A stretch of DNA of 21,528 bases from Cesiribacter sp. (GTDB lineage: Bacteria > Bacteroidota > Bacteroidia > Cytophagales > Cyclobacteriaceae). The stretch is taken from assembly GCA_030147305.1 (NCBI GenBank), contig JASLAE010000039.1:1-21528 (forward strand), read 5' to 3'. Below the pieces are notes generated by a model. That model did no database searches and was not told the origin of the DNA. It was given only the letters and a program-made list of their open reading frames with translations. Both the position numbers and the translations under genes were made by a program. The number at the start of each line of letters is the position of its first letter. Positions within the stretch are counted from its first letter, which is position 1. Below are positions 7,808-16,241 of the stretch, piece by piece.

Positions 7808-8628
7808 TATTTTTCAGGCAGATATTTCTCCAGATAATTGCTCATATGCTCTTGCAGTCGTTTGGCTTCAGCTGCGGCTGCCTCAGCAAAATCTTCTCCG
7901 TCGGAAGCGTAGATAATACTTCTGCCGGCATTTACCAATAACCCGCACCGCCTGTTCATGCCGTATTTAGAGACTTCTTCCAGACTACCTCCCTGTACGC
8001 CTATGCCAGGCACTAATAAAAAGTGGTCAGGGGCAATCCGGCGAATATTTTCCAACTCAGTTGTCTGGGTCGCCCCTACTACATACATTAACTGATCAGG
8101 GGTGGCCCACTCCTGCGAAGTCAGGATTACCCGCTCATAAAGGTATTCCTCTCCCACCTTTAGCACCTGAAAATCCTGGCTGCCGGAGTTGGAGGTTAAG
8201 GCCAGCAAAACCACCCACTTACCTTCAAACTCCAGAAAGGGCATTACACTGTCTGCGCCCATATAGGGTGCTACAGTAATGGCATCAGCCTTCATCTCCT
8301 CAAAATAGGCGTGTGCGTACATTTTGGAAGTATTGCCAATATCTCCTCTTTTGGCATCCGCAATAGAAAAATGGCCACGGGGTATAAACTCAAGTGTTTG
8401 CCGCAGGGTCTCCCAGCCGGCAGCACCCATGCTTTCGTAGAAAGCAGTATTGGGTTTATAAGCTACACAATAAGGAGATGTAGCCGCGATGATGCGTTTG
8501 TTGAATTCCAGTATCGGGTTTTCATACTTCAGCAGGTGTTTCGGCAACCGGTAAGGATCAGGGTCCAGACCTACACAAAGGTAGGAGCGTTTTAGCAGGA
8601 TGGCTTCAAAAAGTTCTTGGTAGGTCAT
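7807..8628 (-). CDS. pyrF: Orotidine 5'-phosphate decarboxylase, type 2
   Basis: 273 residues, the length of the longer (type 2) PyrF group. It converts OMP to UMP, the last step of de novo UMP synthesis, in the cytoplasm. Visible motifs are LDPDP near residue 21, the active-site Lys in AYKPN (K58), and the catalytic DAKRGDIGNT (91-100) with the Asp-Lys-Asp set D91, K93, D96. The ATG at 8628 is supported by the normal family N-terminus. It is first in a tight gene group with DUF2851 and the membrane protein. A terminator 77 bp upstream isolates it from lolA, so its promoter must lie in 8629-8704; no exact TAnnTTTG is seen there (TATTTTTA four bases before the ATG is one mismatch away). Confidence 0.95.
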   Translation of the reverse strand: MTYQELFEAILLKRSYLCVGLDPDPYRLPKHLLKYENPILEFNKRIIAATSPYCVAYKPNTAFYESMGAAGWETLRQTLEFIPRGHFSIADAKRGDIGNTSKMYAHAYFEEMKADAITVAPYMGADSVMPFLEFEGKWVVLLALTSNSGSQDFQVLKVGEEYLYERVILTSQEWATPDQLMYVVGATQTTELENIRRIAPDHFLLVPGIGVQGGSLEEVSKYGMNRRCGLLVNAGRSIIYASDGEDFAEAAAAEAKRLQEHMSNYLEKYLPEK

Positions 8629-8704
8629 GCCTTAAAAATAGTAATTAGTTGCTGCTTGTTGGCTGATGTCTGTAATTTTTAGTGCCAGTGAACAGATAAA
8701 ACCC

Positions 8705-8741
8705 AAAAAAGCCACTCTTCCTAAGGAAGAGTGGCTTTTTT
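8705..8741. terminator. Strong terminator of the ftsK-lolA unit
   Basis: An 11-bp perfect stem (GCCACTCTTCC at 8711-8721 with 8725-8735) and 3-nt loop TAA are flanked by A6 (8705-8710) and T6 (8736-8741), so it can work in both directions. Both neighbours are on the minus strand, so its evident job is to end the ftsK-lolA transcript before pyrF. Confidence 0.93.
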
Positions 8742-8768
8742 AGTTCAGGATTAGCTGATACTAAATGC

Positions 8769-9425
8769 TTAATAATCCCGCATGTCTACCTCGGTCACGC
8801 CGGGATATTGGGCTTTCTTAAACGTAAAAGTTGCGTCGGCAACACTTAAGTTCGGCTGGAAATTCTTAATGTCGAACAGGTAACGGTTGCCATTTTTCTC
8901 ATAGATGGTGAAGTTGCTAAAGGTCAGATCCTTTTGATCGATCACCAGCTGAATCTTGTAATAATTGGTGTCTGATGCTTTTTCAGGCACCAGCTCGATT
9001 ACATGATGCGGCTTTCCATTAATGCTACGCTCCTCTTTGTACAGGTACTTAAACCCTTTGCGGTACAGGTTGTGAATGTTGGATGGATTTACATTTTCGC
9101 CTACCACATTGTCAAATTTATCAATATAAACTTCTTTGGTATCTGGCTGGTAAGTCCATACGGTACTGCCATCGGAAATTATTTCCTGCCCGTTCATTTT
9201 TAAGCGAAACTGCTTGCCTTTGGCCGTGATTTCTCCTTTTGTTTCGGCGCTTGTGCCTACCGCATCATTGTTTAAGGTATATACAAAGTCGGCTTTAAAC
9301 CCGCTCAACTTCTCGTATTTCTCGCTTACCTTGTCTAAAATTCCCAGTGCTTTTTGGTCGTATTGGGCATTTGCCGTTAACATCGACACAAAACACATCA
9401 GTACAAAAGCTAATAAGTTTTTCAT
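8769..9425 (-). CDS. lolA: LolA-like periplasmic lipoprotein carrier
   Basis: 218 residues. The first 20 residues (MKNLLAFVLMCFVSMLTANA) are a clear signal peptide, with cleavage expected before QYDQ. The mature part looks like the LolA/LolB beta-sheet fold: an amphipathic first helix, then GFKADFVYTL, KGEITAKGKQFRLKMNG, DGSTVWTYQPDTKEVYI, and near the end DATFTFK. LolA shuttles lipoproteins through the periplasm to the outer membrane. The frame also opens at a TTG at 9434, but ATG 9425 gives the proper signal peptide. It starts 5 bp after the ftsK stop, so it is cotranscribed with it. Homology to LolA is likely; function as the true carrier is inferred from fold and context. Confidence 0.87.
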   Translation of the reverse strand: MKNLLAFVLMCFVSMLTANAQYDQKALGILDKVSEKYEKLSGFKADFVYTLNNDAVGTSAETKGEITAKGKQFRLKMNGQEIISDGSTVWTYQPDTKEVYIDKFDNVVGENVNPSNIHNLYRKGFKYLYKEERSINGKPHHVIELVPEKASDTNYYKIQLVIDQKDLTFSNFTIYEKNGNRYLFDIKNFQPNLSVADATFTFKKAQYPGVTEVDMRDY

Positions 9426-9430
9426 GTATT

Positions 9431-11971
9431 TCAATACTTTGTATGCTTACTGGAAATACTATTCAATAATTGTTCCAAAGCGTACTCATCCTGAATTAAA
9501 ACTTCACGCGCCTTGCTTCCTTCAAAAGCTCCAACGATTCCTGCAGCCTCTAACTGGTCAATTAAACGACCGGCACGGTTGTAGCCCAGCTTCAATTTTC
9601 GCTGTATAAGTGAGGTACTGCCCTGCTGGTGCTGTACAATAAGCCGGGCTGCTTCGTCGAAGAGTGCATCCCGGTCAGAAAGATCCACATCACCTGCTTT
9701 GGCTTCCTCTCCTTCACCGTAGTACTCGGGCAGGTGGTAGGCAGATTCATACCCACGCTGGGCACCAATGTATTCGCAAATATCTTCTACCTCTGGTGTA
9801 TCTACAAACGGACACTGAATACGAATGATATCTGAGCCCATGGAAAGCAGCATATCGCCATGACCTACCAGCTGTTCTGCACCACCGGTATCCAGAATAG
9901 TACGGGAGTCAATCTTGGAAGTAACCCTGAAGGACAAACGTGCCGGGAAGTTGGCTTTGATAATACCCGTAATTACGTTTACCGACGGACGCTGCGTTGC
10001 TACCACCAGGTGAATACCAATGGCACGCGCAAGCTGAGCCAAACGGGCAATGGGTGTTTCAACTTCCTTACCTGCAGTCATCATCAAGTCCGCCAACTCA
10101 TCGATTACCAGCACAATGTAAGGCAGAAAACGATGCCCGTTTTCCGGATTAAGACGCCGCTCTACAAACTTGGCATTGTACTCCTTCAGGTTACGGCAAC
10201 CCGCCTCTTTTAAAAGGTCGTAGCGGTTATCCATTTCAATACAAAGCGAATTTAAAGTGTTCACTACTTTGCTTGTATCGGTAATGATGGCTTCTGCAGT
10301 ATCGGGCAGTTTGGCCAGGAAGTGCCGTTCAATCTTGTTGAAAAGTGTTAGCTCAACCTTTTTAGGGTCTACCAGCACCAGCTTAAGCTGTGAAGGGTGC
10401 TTTTTGTAAAGCAGGGACGCCAGCAGCACATTCAGACCTACAGACTTACCCTGACCTGTAGCACCGGCTATAAGCAGGTGGGGCATTTTGGCCAGGTCAG
10501 TCACATACACTTCATTAGAGATGGTTTTACCCAGCGCAATAGGAAGTTCCATGGCGCTCTTCATAAACTTCTCTGTCGTGATCATGGAGTGCATGGATAC
10601 CATTTCCCGGGCTTTGTTTGGCACTTCAATACCAATGGTTCCCTTACCCGGAATAGGGGCAATGATACGAATGCCAAGGGCTGCAAGGCTCAGGGCAATA
10701 TCATCTTCAAGGTTTTTGATCTTTGAAATTTTTACGCCTGGCTCCGGTACAATTTCGTAAAGGGTTACGGTTGGCCCAATGGTTGCCTTTATACTGCTGA
10801 TACCAATTTTGAAGTTGGTAAGCGTTTCTACAATTTTGTCTTTATTGGCACGCAGCTCGTCTTCGCTCACTTTTACCTTACCACTTTCATATTCGTTCAG
10901 CAGTTCTACCGGTGGGTACCGGTAAGTGCCAAGATCCAGGGTAGGATCGTAATTCTCCTGATTAAGCACTTTTTTAACCTCTTCCTCTTCATCAACGATC
11001 TCAAAGCCCAGATCCTGCGCAGGAGCAGCACTGTTATAAGATTTTTCTGAAGCAACAGAACGGTCTTCCACTTCAAAAGTGGGCCCGCTTTTGGCATTCA
11101 GGGCTGCCGCAGATTTTGCTTCTGCTGCCTGCTCATAAGGTCTTTTTACTGTCCAGGTACGCAGTTCAGCATCTTCATCTGCATCGTCCGGTTCAAAAGG
11201 CAGGTCTTCGTCGGGTGTACTTTCTTTAGAAGGCGGCCAGTTACCTTCCTCCTCATCCAATACTTCTTCCGCCAGTAAAGGTGTAGTGGTAGCTGCAGGC
11301 ACCTGCGGAACTGCTGCCTCTTTTGCACCAGAGAAATTCAAGATACCCGAGATATTGAAGGAATATATAACGAAGACAATCAGGGCAAAGGCCAGCAGCA
11401 AAAGCGTGCCCCAGCCCAGGAAATCGTGAAGCATGCGGGCAATTTCATAGCCAATGCCACCACTGAGAAAGCCCCATGTGGAGACCTGATCTGTCTGAAA
11501 CAGAATATACCCTAACAGGGTACCGGCCCAAAAGATGAAAAAGAAGCTATATTTAAATATTTCACTAAAAGGCAGGAGATCCTGCCTGAATACAATTCTA
11601 TAGCCCAGTAAAAACAGCATGGGCGGAATGAGCAGTGCGCCAATCCCAAACCAAAGAAAGACAAAATAGTACCCGAAGATGGCACCAAACAGGCCCAGCC
11701 AGTTTTCAACATCGGCACCCGACTCACGCAGTGCGGTATCGTTCATGGCCTCTATCACGCTCTGGTCGGCCCTTCCGGTAAAGAGATAGGAGACAAATGC
11801 TGTGAAGAGATACACGGCAGCGATGATCAGAAAAACACCAAATGCCAGATGCAGGCGCCTGTCTCGCAAAAAAGCAAGGTTTAGCTTCAGACGCCATGCT
11901 TTCTTCACTCGCTCCTTTTCTTTCTCTTTCGGCTGTTTAAAGGTATTGCCCTTGACTATATTTTTGGCCAT
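9431..11971 (-). CDS. ftsK: DNA translocase FtsK
   Basis: 846 residues from the ATG at 11971 (a TTG at 12004 extends the frame but MAKNIVKGNTFK matches the usual start). A short basic N-terminus leads to about four membrane helices (near 40-64, 90-128, 140-159, 190-205), then an acidic, low-complexity linker (about 219-345). The motor domain carries Walker A GATGQGKS (503-510), VDPKKVELTLF, and Walker B VLVIDELADLMM (about 620-631). The C-terminal ~65 residues form the gamma winged helix (LIQRKLKLGYNRAGRLIDQLE), which reads polar DNA motifs and activates XerCD. FtsK pumps chromosome termini across the closing septum. The motor, linker and gamma domain are all complete, so it should be functional. 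It is joined to lolA downstream. Confidence 0.96.
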   Translation of the reverse strand: MAKNIVKGNTFKQPKEKEKERVKKAWRLKLNLAFLRDRRLHLAFGVFLIIAAVYLFTAFVSYLFTGRADQSVIEAMNDTALRESGADVENWLGLFGAIFGYYFVFLWFGIGALLIPPMLFLLGYRIVFRQDLLPFSEIFKYSFFFIFWAGTLLGYILFQTDQVSTWGFLSGGIGYEIARMLHDFLGWGTLLLLAFALIVFVIYSFNISGILNFSGAKEAAVPQVPAATTTPLLAEEVLDEEEGNWPPSKESTPDEDLPFEPDDADEDAELRTWTVKRPYEQAAEAKSAAALNAKSGPTFEVEDRSVASEKSYNSAAPAQDLGFEIVDEEEEVKKVLNQENYDPTLDLGTYRYPPVELLNEYESGKVKVSEDELRANKDKIVETLTNFKIGISSIKATIGPTVTLYEIVPEPGVKISKIKNLEDDIALSLAALGIRIIAPIPGKGTIGIEVPNKAREMVSMHSMITTEKFMKSAMELPIALGKTISNEVYVTDLAKMPHLLIAGATGQGKSVGLNVLLASLLYKKHPSQLKLVLVDPKKVELTLFNKIERHFLAKLPDTAEAIITDTSKVVNTLNSLCIEMDNRYDLLKEAGCRNLKEYNAKFVERRLNPENGHRFLPYIVLVIDELADLMMTAGKEVETPIARLAQLARAIGIHLVVATQRPSVNVITGIIKANFPARLSFRVTSKIDSRTILDTGGAEQLVGHGDMLLSMGSDIIRIQCPFVDTPEVEDICEYIGAQRGYESAYHLPEYYGEGEEAKAGDVDLSDRDALFDEAARLIVQHQQGSTSLIQRKLKLGYNRAGRLIDQLEAAGIVGAFEGSKAREVLIQDEYALEQLLNSISSKHTKY

Positions 11972-11992
11972 ACGACTGGATTTGCAGAACAA

Positions 11993-12000
11993 CAAAACTA
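11993..12000 (-). promoter_or_regulatory. Possible -7 element (TAGTTTTG) for ftsK
   Basis: Reads TAGTTTTG on the minus strand, 21 nt before the ftsK ATG at 11971. No TTG is found at 17-23 bp upstream, so the match rests on the -7 box alone. Confidence 0.3.
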
Positions 12001-12073
12001 ACAAAAAACAAGGGAAAGTTTAGCTGTTTGTAATTAAATAGAAGTGGAACATAAGTACTTGTATTTGTGGCTA

Positions 12074-13114
12074 CTATTGTTGTCCCTGGCTAAGCAGGGC
12101 CTTGTTAATATTTCTGACCAGCGCAGGCCCTTCATAAATAAAGCCGGTGTAAAGCTGGATGAGCGAAGCACCCGCTGCCAGTTTTTCCAGCGCATCTTCC
12201 GGAGAAAAGATTCCTCCAACGCCAATAATTGGAATAGAACCGCCAGACTGCCGGTGCAGGTAACGAATTACTTCCGTTGCACGCTTAGCCAGGGGTTTAC
12301 CGCTAAGGCCACCTGCTCCAATTTGTTCAATGTTGTTTGATGGAGTTTGCAAACCGCTGCGGGAAATAGTGGTGTTGGTTGCAATTAAGCCGGAGAGATT
12401 GGTTTCGGCAGCCATTGCCACAATATCATCCAGCTGGGCTTCATTCAGATCCGGGGCAATTTTTAGCAGAATTGGTTTCGGTTTTGCTCGGGCTAAATTC
12501 TGGTTCTGCAGAGCAAGAATTAAGCGTTGCAGTGGTTCCCGCTCCTGCAGCGCCCTAAGGTTTGGTGTGTTAGGAGAACTAACATTGATCACAAAATAAT
12601 CAACCACTTCATAGAGTGCTTCAAAACAAGCGATATAATCTTGTTCAGCTGCTTCATTTGGCGTGTCCTTATTTTTACCAATATTGCCCCCGATAATAAT
12701 TTTCCCCTTCCGCTCACGCAGTCTTTCAACTGCCACTGCCACACCATCATTGTTAAAGCCCATGCGGTTGATAAGGCCACCATCAGCAGGCAAACGAAAA
12801 AGTCGAGGGACAGGATTGCCAGCCTGCGGGCGTGGTGTTAAGGTGCCAATCTCTATAAAGCCAAAACCAAAATGGGACAGCTCGTCCACCAGAACAGCAT
12901 TTTTATCCAGGCCTGCAGCCAGCCCAACAGGGTTTGGAAAAGTAAGGCCGAAAAGTTTACGCTCCAGGCGTTTGTCAGCAACACCAAACTGGCGATCTGC
13001 CATGGCTGCTGCACCGGGTAGTTGCATCAGGGTTTTTAAAGCATTGAATGTAAGGTGATGGGCTTTTTCGGCAGGAAGCCGGAACAACAGAGGGCGTAGG
13101 AGCTCGGTATACAC
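12074..13114 (-). CDS. pyrD: Dihydroorotate dehydrogenase, class 2 (quinone-dependent)
   Basis: 346 residues. Oxidises dihydroorotate to orotate with FMN and passes electrons to membrane quinone. An N-terminal amphipathic segment (LLRPLLFRLPAEKAHHLTF) is the membrane-contacting extension that marks class 2. The barrel shows NPVGLAAGLDKN (61-72), GTLTPRPQAGNP, NRMGFNNDG, NVSSPNTPNLR with the catalytic Ser pair at 179-180, LLKIAPDL, TNTTISR, and GAGGLSGKPL then GVGGIFSPEDA for FMN phosphate. The start is a GTG: an in-frame TAG lies two codons upstream and no ATG occurs nearby, so GTG 13114 is the only sensible start. It is separate from pyrF, with ftsK and lolA between them. Confidence 0.96.
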   Translation of the reverse strand: MYTELLRPLLFRLPAEKAHHLTFNALKTLMQLPGAAAMADRQFGVADKRLERKLFGLTFPNPVGLAAGLDKNAVLVDELSHFGFGFIEIGTLTPRPQAGNPVPRLFRLPADGGLINRMGFNNDGVAVAVERLRERKGKIIIGGNIGKNKDTPNEAAEQDYIACFEALYEVVDYFVINVSSPNTPNLRALQEREPLQRLILALQNQNLARAKPKPILLKIAPDLNEAQLDDIVAMAAETNLSGLIATNTTISRSGLQTPSNNIEQIGAGGLSGKPLAKRATEVIRYLHRQSGGSIPIIGVGGIFSPEDALEKLAAGASLIQLYTGFIYEGPALVRNINKALLSQGQQ

Positions 13115-13133
13115 AGGCTAAACGTTTTGCCTG

Positions 13134-13141
13134 CAAATATA
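13134..13141 (-). promoter_or_regulatory. Possible -7 element (TATATTTG) for pyrD
   Basis: Reads TATATTTG on the minus strand, an exact TAnnTTTG match 19 nt before the GTG start. No -33 TTG is found at the usual distance. Confidence 0.38.
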
Positions 13142-13236
13142 GTGTTAGTTAGTTATAAGTCGAGCGCTAAAAACCCTGAGTCTTGTGGAACACCAGGATA
13201 ACCTTCACAACAATCTTCTATCAGCAGTAAATTCCT

Positions 13237-13593
13237 TTACGATTGAATCCACTGCAGGGCTTCTGCTCTGTCTGCCAGGGAAAAGTAGCGTACTTCTGCC
13301 GAAGTGAAAGGCTTCATGATTTTAGAAAGGGTCTCCTGCCATTGCTCCTCTCCCACCATGGCAATTTTGCTCAGATCATTTGCGTGTCGGATGTCGAAGC
13401 CCAGGTCCATAAAGGCAGCTGACATACTCCAGCCCTTAAAATCCTGCATCTCGAAATACCAGCGTAGCTTAGGCCAATCCTCTAAAGTTTGTTCCAGGAT
13501 TGGAATTAGTTTATCGTAATCTTCCTGTGTGAGCTTATCACTGACAATGGTTTTGATCAGATTACCAGTTTTTTCTTTTTCTATATGAATCAT
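13237..13593 (-). CDS. SpoIIAA-like (STAS-fold) small protein
   Basis: 118 residues from the ATG at 13593 (a TTG at 13599 adds two). The pattern matches the SpoIIAA-like family: an opening strand with GNLIKTIVSDKLTQEDYDKLIP, then EDWPKLRWYFEMQDFKGWSMSAAFMDLGFDIRHANDLSKIAMVGEE split over the central region, and a final strand with VRYFSLADRAEALQWI. These proteins have a STAS-like fold and no proven biochemical role. No signal peptide or membrane segment is seen. There is no kinase or anti-sigma factor beside it, so a partner-switching role is not supported here. It lies between xerD and pyrD, with about 120 bp on either side, and is probably its own unit. Confidence 0.82.
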   Translation of the reverse strand: MIHIEKEKTGNLIKTIVSDKLTQEDYDKLIPILEQTLEDWPKLRWYFEMQDFKGWSMSAAFMDLGFDIRHANDLSKIAMVGEEQWQETLSKIMKPFTSAEVRYFSLADRAEALQWIQS

Positions 13594-13711
13594 ATACAAT
13601 TAACCCACACATAATAAAGATGTTCCCGGACGTTTAATAGTGCATCCGTGAAATTGGAAATACACTTTAACTATTTCTTTTTCAGCCGGAACAGTAACCT
13701 TTAGCGGTGTA

Positions 13712-14605
13712 TTAGCTTCTGGGGTGATAATCCTGAATGACCTGCTTTAAATAATCACGGTCCAGGTGGGTGTAAATTTCTGTTGTGGTGATGCTCTCGT
13801 GGCCCAGCATTTCCTGCACAGCACGTAAGTCAGCACCGCCTTCAATCAGGTGTGTGGCAAAAGAATGGCGAAAAGTGTGGGGGCTGATGCTTTTCTTCAT
13901 CCCAATCTGTTCTGCAAGTTGTTTGATTGTAGTAAAAACAGTTATGCGGCTTATTTTACCACCGCGCCGGTTTAAAAACACAAAAGGCTCAGCCCCTTTT
14001 TGTACGGTAAGGTGCACGCGGATATGCTCCAGGTACAGGCGCAGGTATTTTAACGCATCGCGACCTATGGGCACCAGCCGCTCTTTATTACCCTTACCAA
14101 TAATGCGCAAAAAGCCCAGATCGTAATAAATGTGGGTGAGCTTAAGATCGGTTAGCTCACTCACGCGCAGTCCGCTGCTGTAGAGCACTTCCAGCATGGC
14201 CCTATTGCGTTGTCCCTCCGGCGTACTAAGATCAATGGCAGAAAGCAGCTGGTCAATTTCCATCACACTCAGCGTATCGGGCAACTTGCGCCCGAGCTTA
14301 GGGCCTTCCAGGGTGGCAGTAGGGTCATGTTTGATCACATCCTCCAGCATCAGGTATTTATAAAAAGCCTTGATACCAGAAAGCAGCCGTGCCTGTGAGT
14401 GCGGCGTCATGCCCAGGCTGTTAACCCACTCCAGGAAATTCTGGAGATGCACTTCATCCACCGTCTGCGGACTGTGATGCTCGCTATATTGTGCAAGTTT
14501 ACCTATATCATTCAGATAAGCCTGTACGGTGTTTTTTGAAAGCGATCGCTCGAGTTTCAGGTACCCCTCAAACTGCCGCACGTAGGATTGCCATTGCCCT
14601 GTCAT
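13712..14605 (-). CDS. xerD: Site-specific tyrosine recombinase XerD
   Basis: 297 residues, within one of the E. coli XerD length. It resolves chromosome dimers at dif together with a partner recombinase and FtsK. The N-terminal SAM-like domain (about 1-100) is followed by a catalytic domain with the full set: R147 (SSGLRVSEL), K171 (IGKGNKERL), H243 and R246 (SPHTFRHSFATHL), H269 (LGHESITTTEIYTHL) and nucleophile Y278. The frame extends to a TTG at 14623; ATG 14605 gives the family length and start. It is divergent from aroQ, with 92 bp between the ATGs. Integron or phage integrase is unlikely given the length, the housekeeping neighbours and the lack of an att site. Confidence 0.94.
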   Translation of the reverse strand: MTGQWQSYVRQFEGYLKLERSLSKNTVQAYLNDIGKLAQYSEHHSPQTVDEVHLQNFLEWVNSLGMTPHSQARLLSGIKAFYKYLMLEDVIKHDPTATLEGPKLGRKLPDTLSVMEIDQLLSAIDLSTPEGQRNRAMLEVLYSSGLRVSELTDLKLTHIYYDLGFLRIIGKGNKERLVPIGRDALKYLRLYLEHIRVHLTVQKGAEPFVFLNRRGGKISRITVFTTIKQLAEQIGMKKSISPHTFRHSFATHLIEGGADLRAVQEMLGHESITTTEIYTHLDRDYLKQVIQDYHPRS

Positions 14606-14660
14606 AGGGGTAAAATAAATCAAAAGAAATATGGGATCCGGTATTAGAGGGAATAGAAAT

Positions 14661-14690
14661 TTTGCAATGGACTTCTTTCTTGTAAATTTG
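14661..14690 (+). promoter_or_regulatory. Bacteroidota promoter of aroQ
   Basis: TTTG at 14661-14664, an 18-nt spacer and TAAATTTG at 14683-14690 form an exact -33/-7 match. The ATG of aroQ is only 7 nt after the -7 box, so transcription should begin at or a few bases before the start codon. Confidence 0.75.
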
Positions 14691-14697
14691 ACTTGCC

Positions 14698-15126
14698 ATG
14701 AACATCCACATCATTAACGGGCCTAACCTAAACCTGCTGGGGAAGCGGGAACCGCATATCTACGGATCGCTTACCTTTGAAGACTACCTGCAACAACTGC
14801 AGCAGCAGTTTCAGGGGCATCAGCTTCAGTATTACCAATCTAATCATGAAGGAGCACTCATAGACAAGCTGCATGAAATAGGTTATACCGGTGATGGCAT
14901 AATCCTGAATGCAGGTGGTTTCACCCATACTTCTATAGCACTGGCAGATGCAGTGAGTGCCATTAAAGCACCAGTGATTGAAGTGCACATCAGCCGGGTG
15001 CATGCCCGGGAAACTTTTCGCCACCACAGCTATTTAAGTCCGGTCTGTGTTGGTACCATTACAGGTTTGGGGCTCAGCGGCTATGCACTGGCACTCCAAT
15101 ATTTACTGGAATACCATAAACGATGA
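14698..15126 (+). CDS. aroQ: 3-dehydroquinate dehydratase, type II
   Basis: 142 residues, usual for the small type II enzyme, a dodecamer that dehydrates 3-dehydroquinate to 3-dehydroshikimate in the shikimate pathway. Active-site features are INGPNLNLLGKREPHIYG with R17 and Y22, NAGGFTHTSIAL (N71, H77) and EVHISRVHARETFRH with H97. The SRVHARE stretch varies from the commoner SNIHARE, which should not affect catalysis. The start is fixed by the promoter just upstream. The stop overlaps the next gene by 4 bp (ATGA), so the two are translated as a pair. Confidence 0.95.
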   Translation: MNIHIINGPNLNLLGKREPHIYGSLTFEDYLQQLQQQFQGHQLQYYQSNHEGALIDKLHEIGYTGDGIILNAGGFTHTSIALADAVSAIKAPVIEVHISRVHARETFRHHSYLSPVCVGTITGLGLSGYALALQYLLEYHKR

Positions 15127-16190
15127 TTTCTTTTTATCCCGGTCCCTCAAAAGTGTGGGATGCCCTTCCCCGTTATATGCAGGACGCCTGGCAATCTGGT
15201 ATGCTAAGTGTGAACCACCGCAGCCCTCAGTTTGCAACACTCTGGCGTGAGCTGGTTGATCAGCTGCACCAAAAGCTGGAAATACCTGAGCATTACAGCA
15301 TTGTACCAGCCTCTTCTGCTACAGAATGCTGGGAGATCATTGCCCAGTCGCTGCTAGGAGAAGCGGGCAAAAGTCTGCATGTATACAATGGCGCATTTGG
15401 TGAAAAATGGCAGGAGTACACTCACAAACTAACCGGCGCTGCAACAAAAACCCCTTTCTCTCAGGACATATGCCCTGACATTGATGTCCAGGAACTGAAT
15501 GGCTGCCGCTTAATTGCCCTTACGCACAACGAGACCTCCAATGGCACCACCCTGCCCGACAGCTTTATGCACCAGCTACGGATTAAGTTTCCAGAAACGC
15601 TTATAGCTGCAGATGCCACCTCCAGCATGGCAGGTGTTTCCCTTCCATGGGCTGCTGCAGATGTCTGGTTTGCTTCTGTACAGAAAGGCTTTGGTTTACC
15701 GGCAGGCCTGGCCATTTTGGTTTGTTCCCCCAAAGCTGTTGCCGCAGCAGAGCTAATGGGAGAAAACAAGCATTACAATAGTTTGCTGTTTATGCTGGAA
15801 AATGCGCGCAAACAGCAAACTACCCACACCCCCAATGTCCTGAACCTTTACCTGCTCCTGCGCAGCCTGCAGGACAGACCTACCCAAACAGTCGTAACAC
15901 AGCTCGTCGATAACCGTTGGCAGGCATGGCTGGATTTCTGGCAGCAGCAGGACCGTTTCTCCCTCCTGGTGAAAGAGCAGAAACTGCAGTCTCACACGGT
16001 ACTTACGCTTTTAGGAAAGCCGGAAGATGTAAACAAGCTGAAAGCTGATGCCCTGGCTGCTGGATTTTACTTAGGGAATGGCTATGGTCCCTGGAAAAAC
16101 AATACATTCCGTATTGCCAATTTCCCGGCGTTGCAGGACCATGAGATCACCCAGCTGCAGGAATTTTTAAGAGGCTGGCTTAAAAATTAA
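15123..16190 (+). CDS. Class V aminotransferase, SerC-like
   Basis: 355 residues, PLP-dependent fold type I. Features are the N-terminal FYPGPSKV, HRSPQF (32-37), a THNETSNGT stretch (134-142) much like phosphoserine aminotransferase, AADATSSMAG with the PLP-ring Asp at 164, and SVQKGFGLPAG with the Schiff-base Lys at 188. SerC makes 3-phosphoserine for serine and, in some bacteria, a step toward pyridoxal phosphate; the NETSNGT signature and the Q-K-G motif favour SerC over alanine-glyoxylate aminotransferase, but I cannot separate them fully. It begins inside the aroQ stop codon (4-bp overlap). The 3' end abuts the marC promoter. Confidence 0.82.
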   Translation: MISFYPGPSKVWDALPRYMQDAWQSGMLSVNHRSPQFATLWRELVDQLHQKLEIPEHYSIVPASSATECWEIIAQSLLGEAGKSLHVYNGAFGEKWQEYTHKLTGAATKTPFSQDICPDIDVQELNGCRLIALTHNETSNGTTLPDSFMHQLRIKFPETLIAADATSSMAGVSLPWAAADVWFASVQKGFGLPAGLAILVCSPKAVAAAELMGENKHYNSLLFMLENARKQQTTHTPNVLNLYLLLRSLQDRPTQTVVTQLVDNRWQAWLDFWQQQDRFSLLVKEQKLQSHTVLTLLGKPEDVNKLKADALAAGFYLGNGYGPWKNNTFRIANFPALQDHEITQLQEFLRGWLKN

Positions 16191-16208
16191 AATTACTACC
16201 AAATATTC

Positions 16209-16237
16209 TTTGGCAGGTCTCTTTTTTCATAGCTTTG
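16209..16237 (+). promoter_or_regulatory. Bacteroidota promoter of marC-rnhA
   Basis: TTTG at 16209-16212, a 17-nt spacer and TAGCTTTG at 16230-16237 match both boxes exactly. The marC ATG follows after only 4 nt, so the mRNA is expected to be leaderless. Confidence 0.72.
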
Positions 16238-16241
16238 CGCC

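Noticed and set aside
12053..12060. AAGTACTT palindrome between pyrD and ftsK as an operator
   Set aside because: Eight bases are too few to support without other copies or a known regulator.
7807..13114. pyrF and pyrD as one pyrimidine operon
   Set aside because: ftsK, lolA and a strong terminator at 8705-8741 separate them.
13712..14605. XerD read as a mobile-element integrase
   Set aside because: Length and catalytic spacing match housekeeping XerD, and no att repeats, tRNA target or cargo genes are present.
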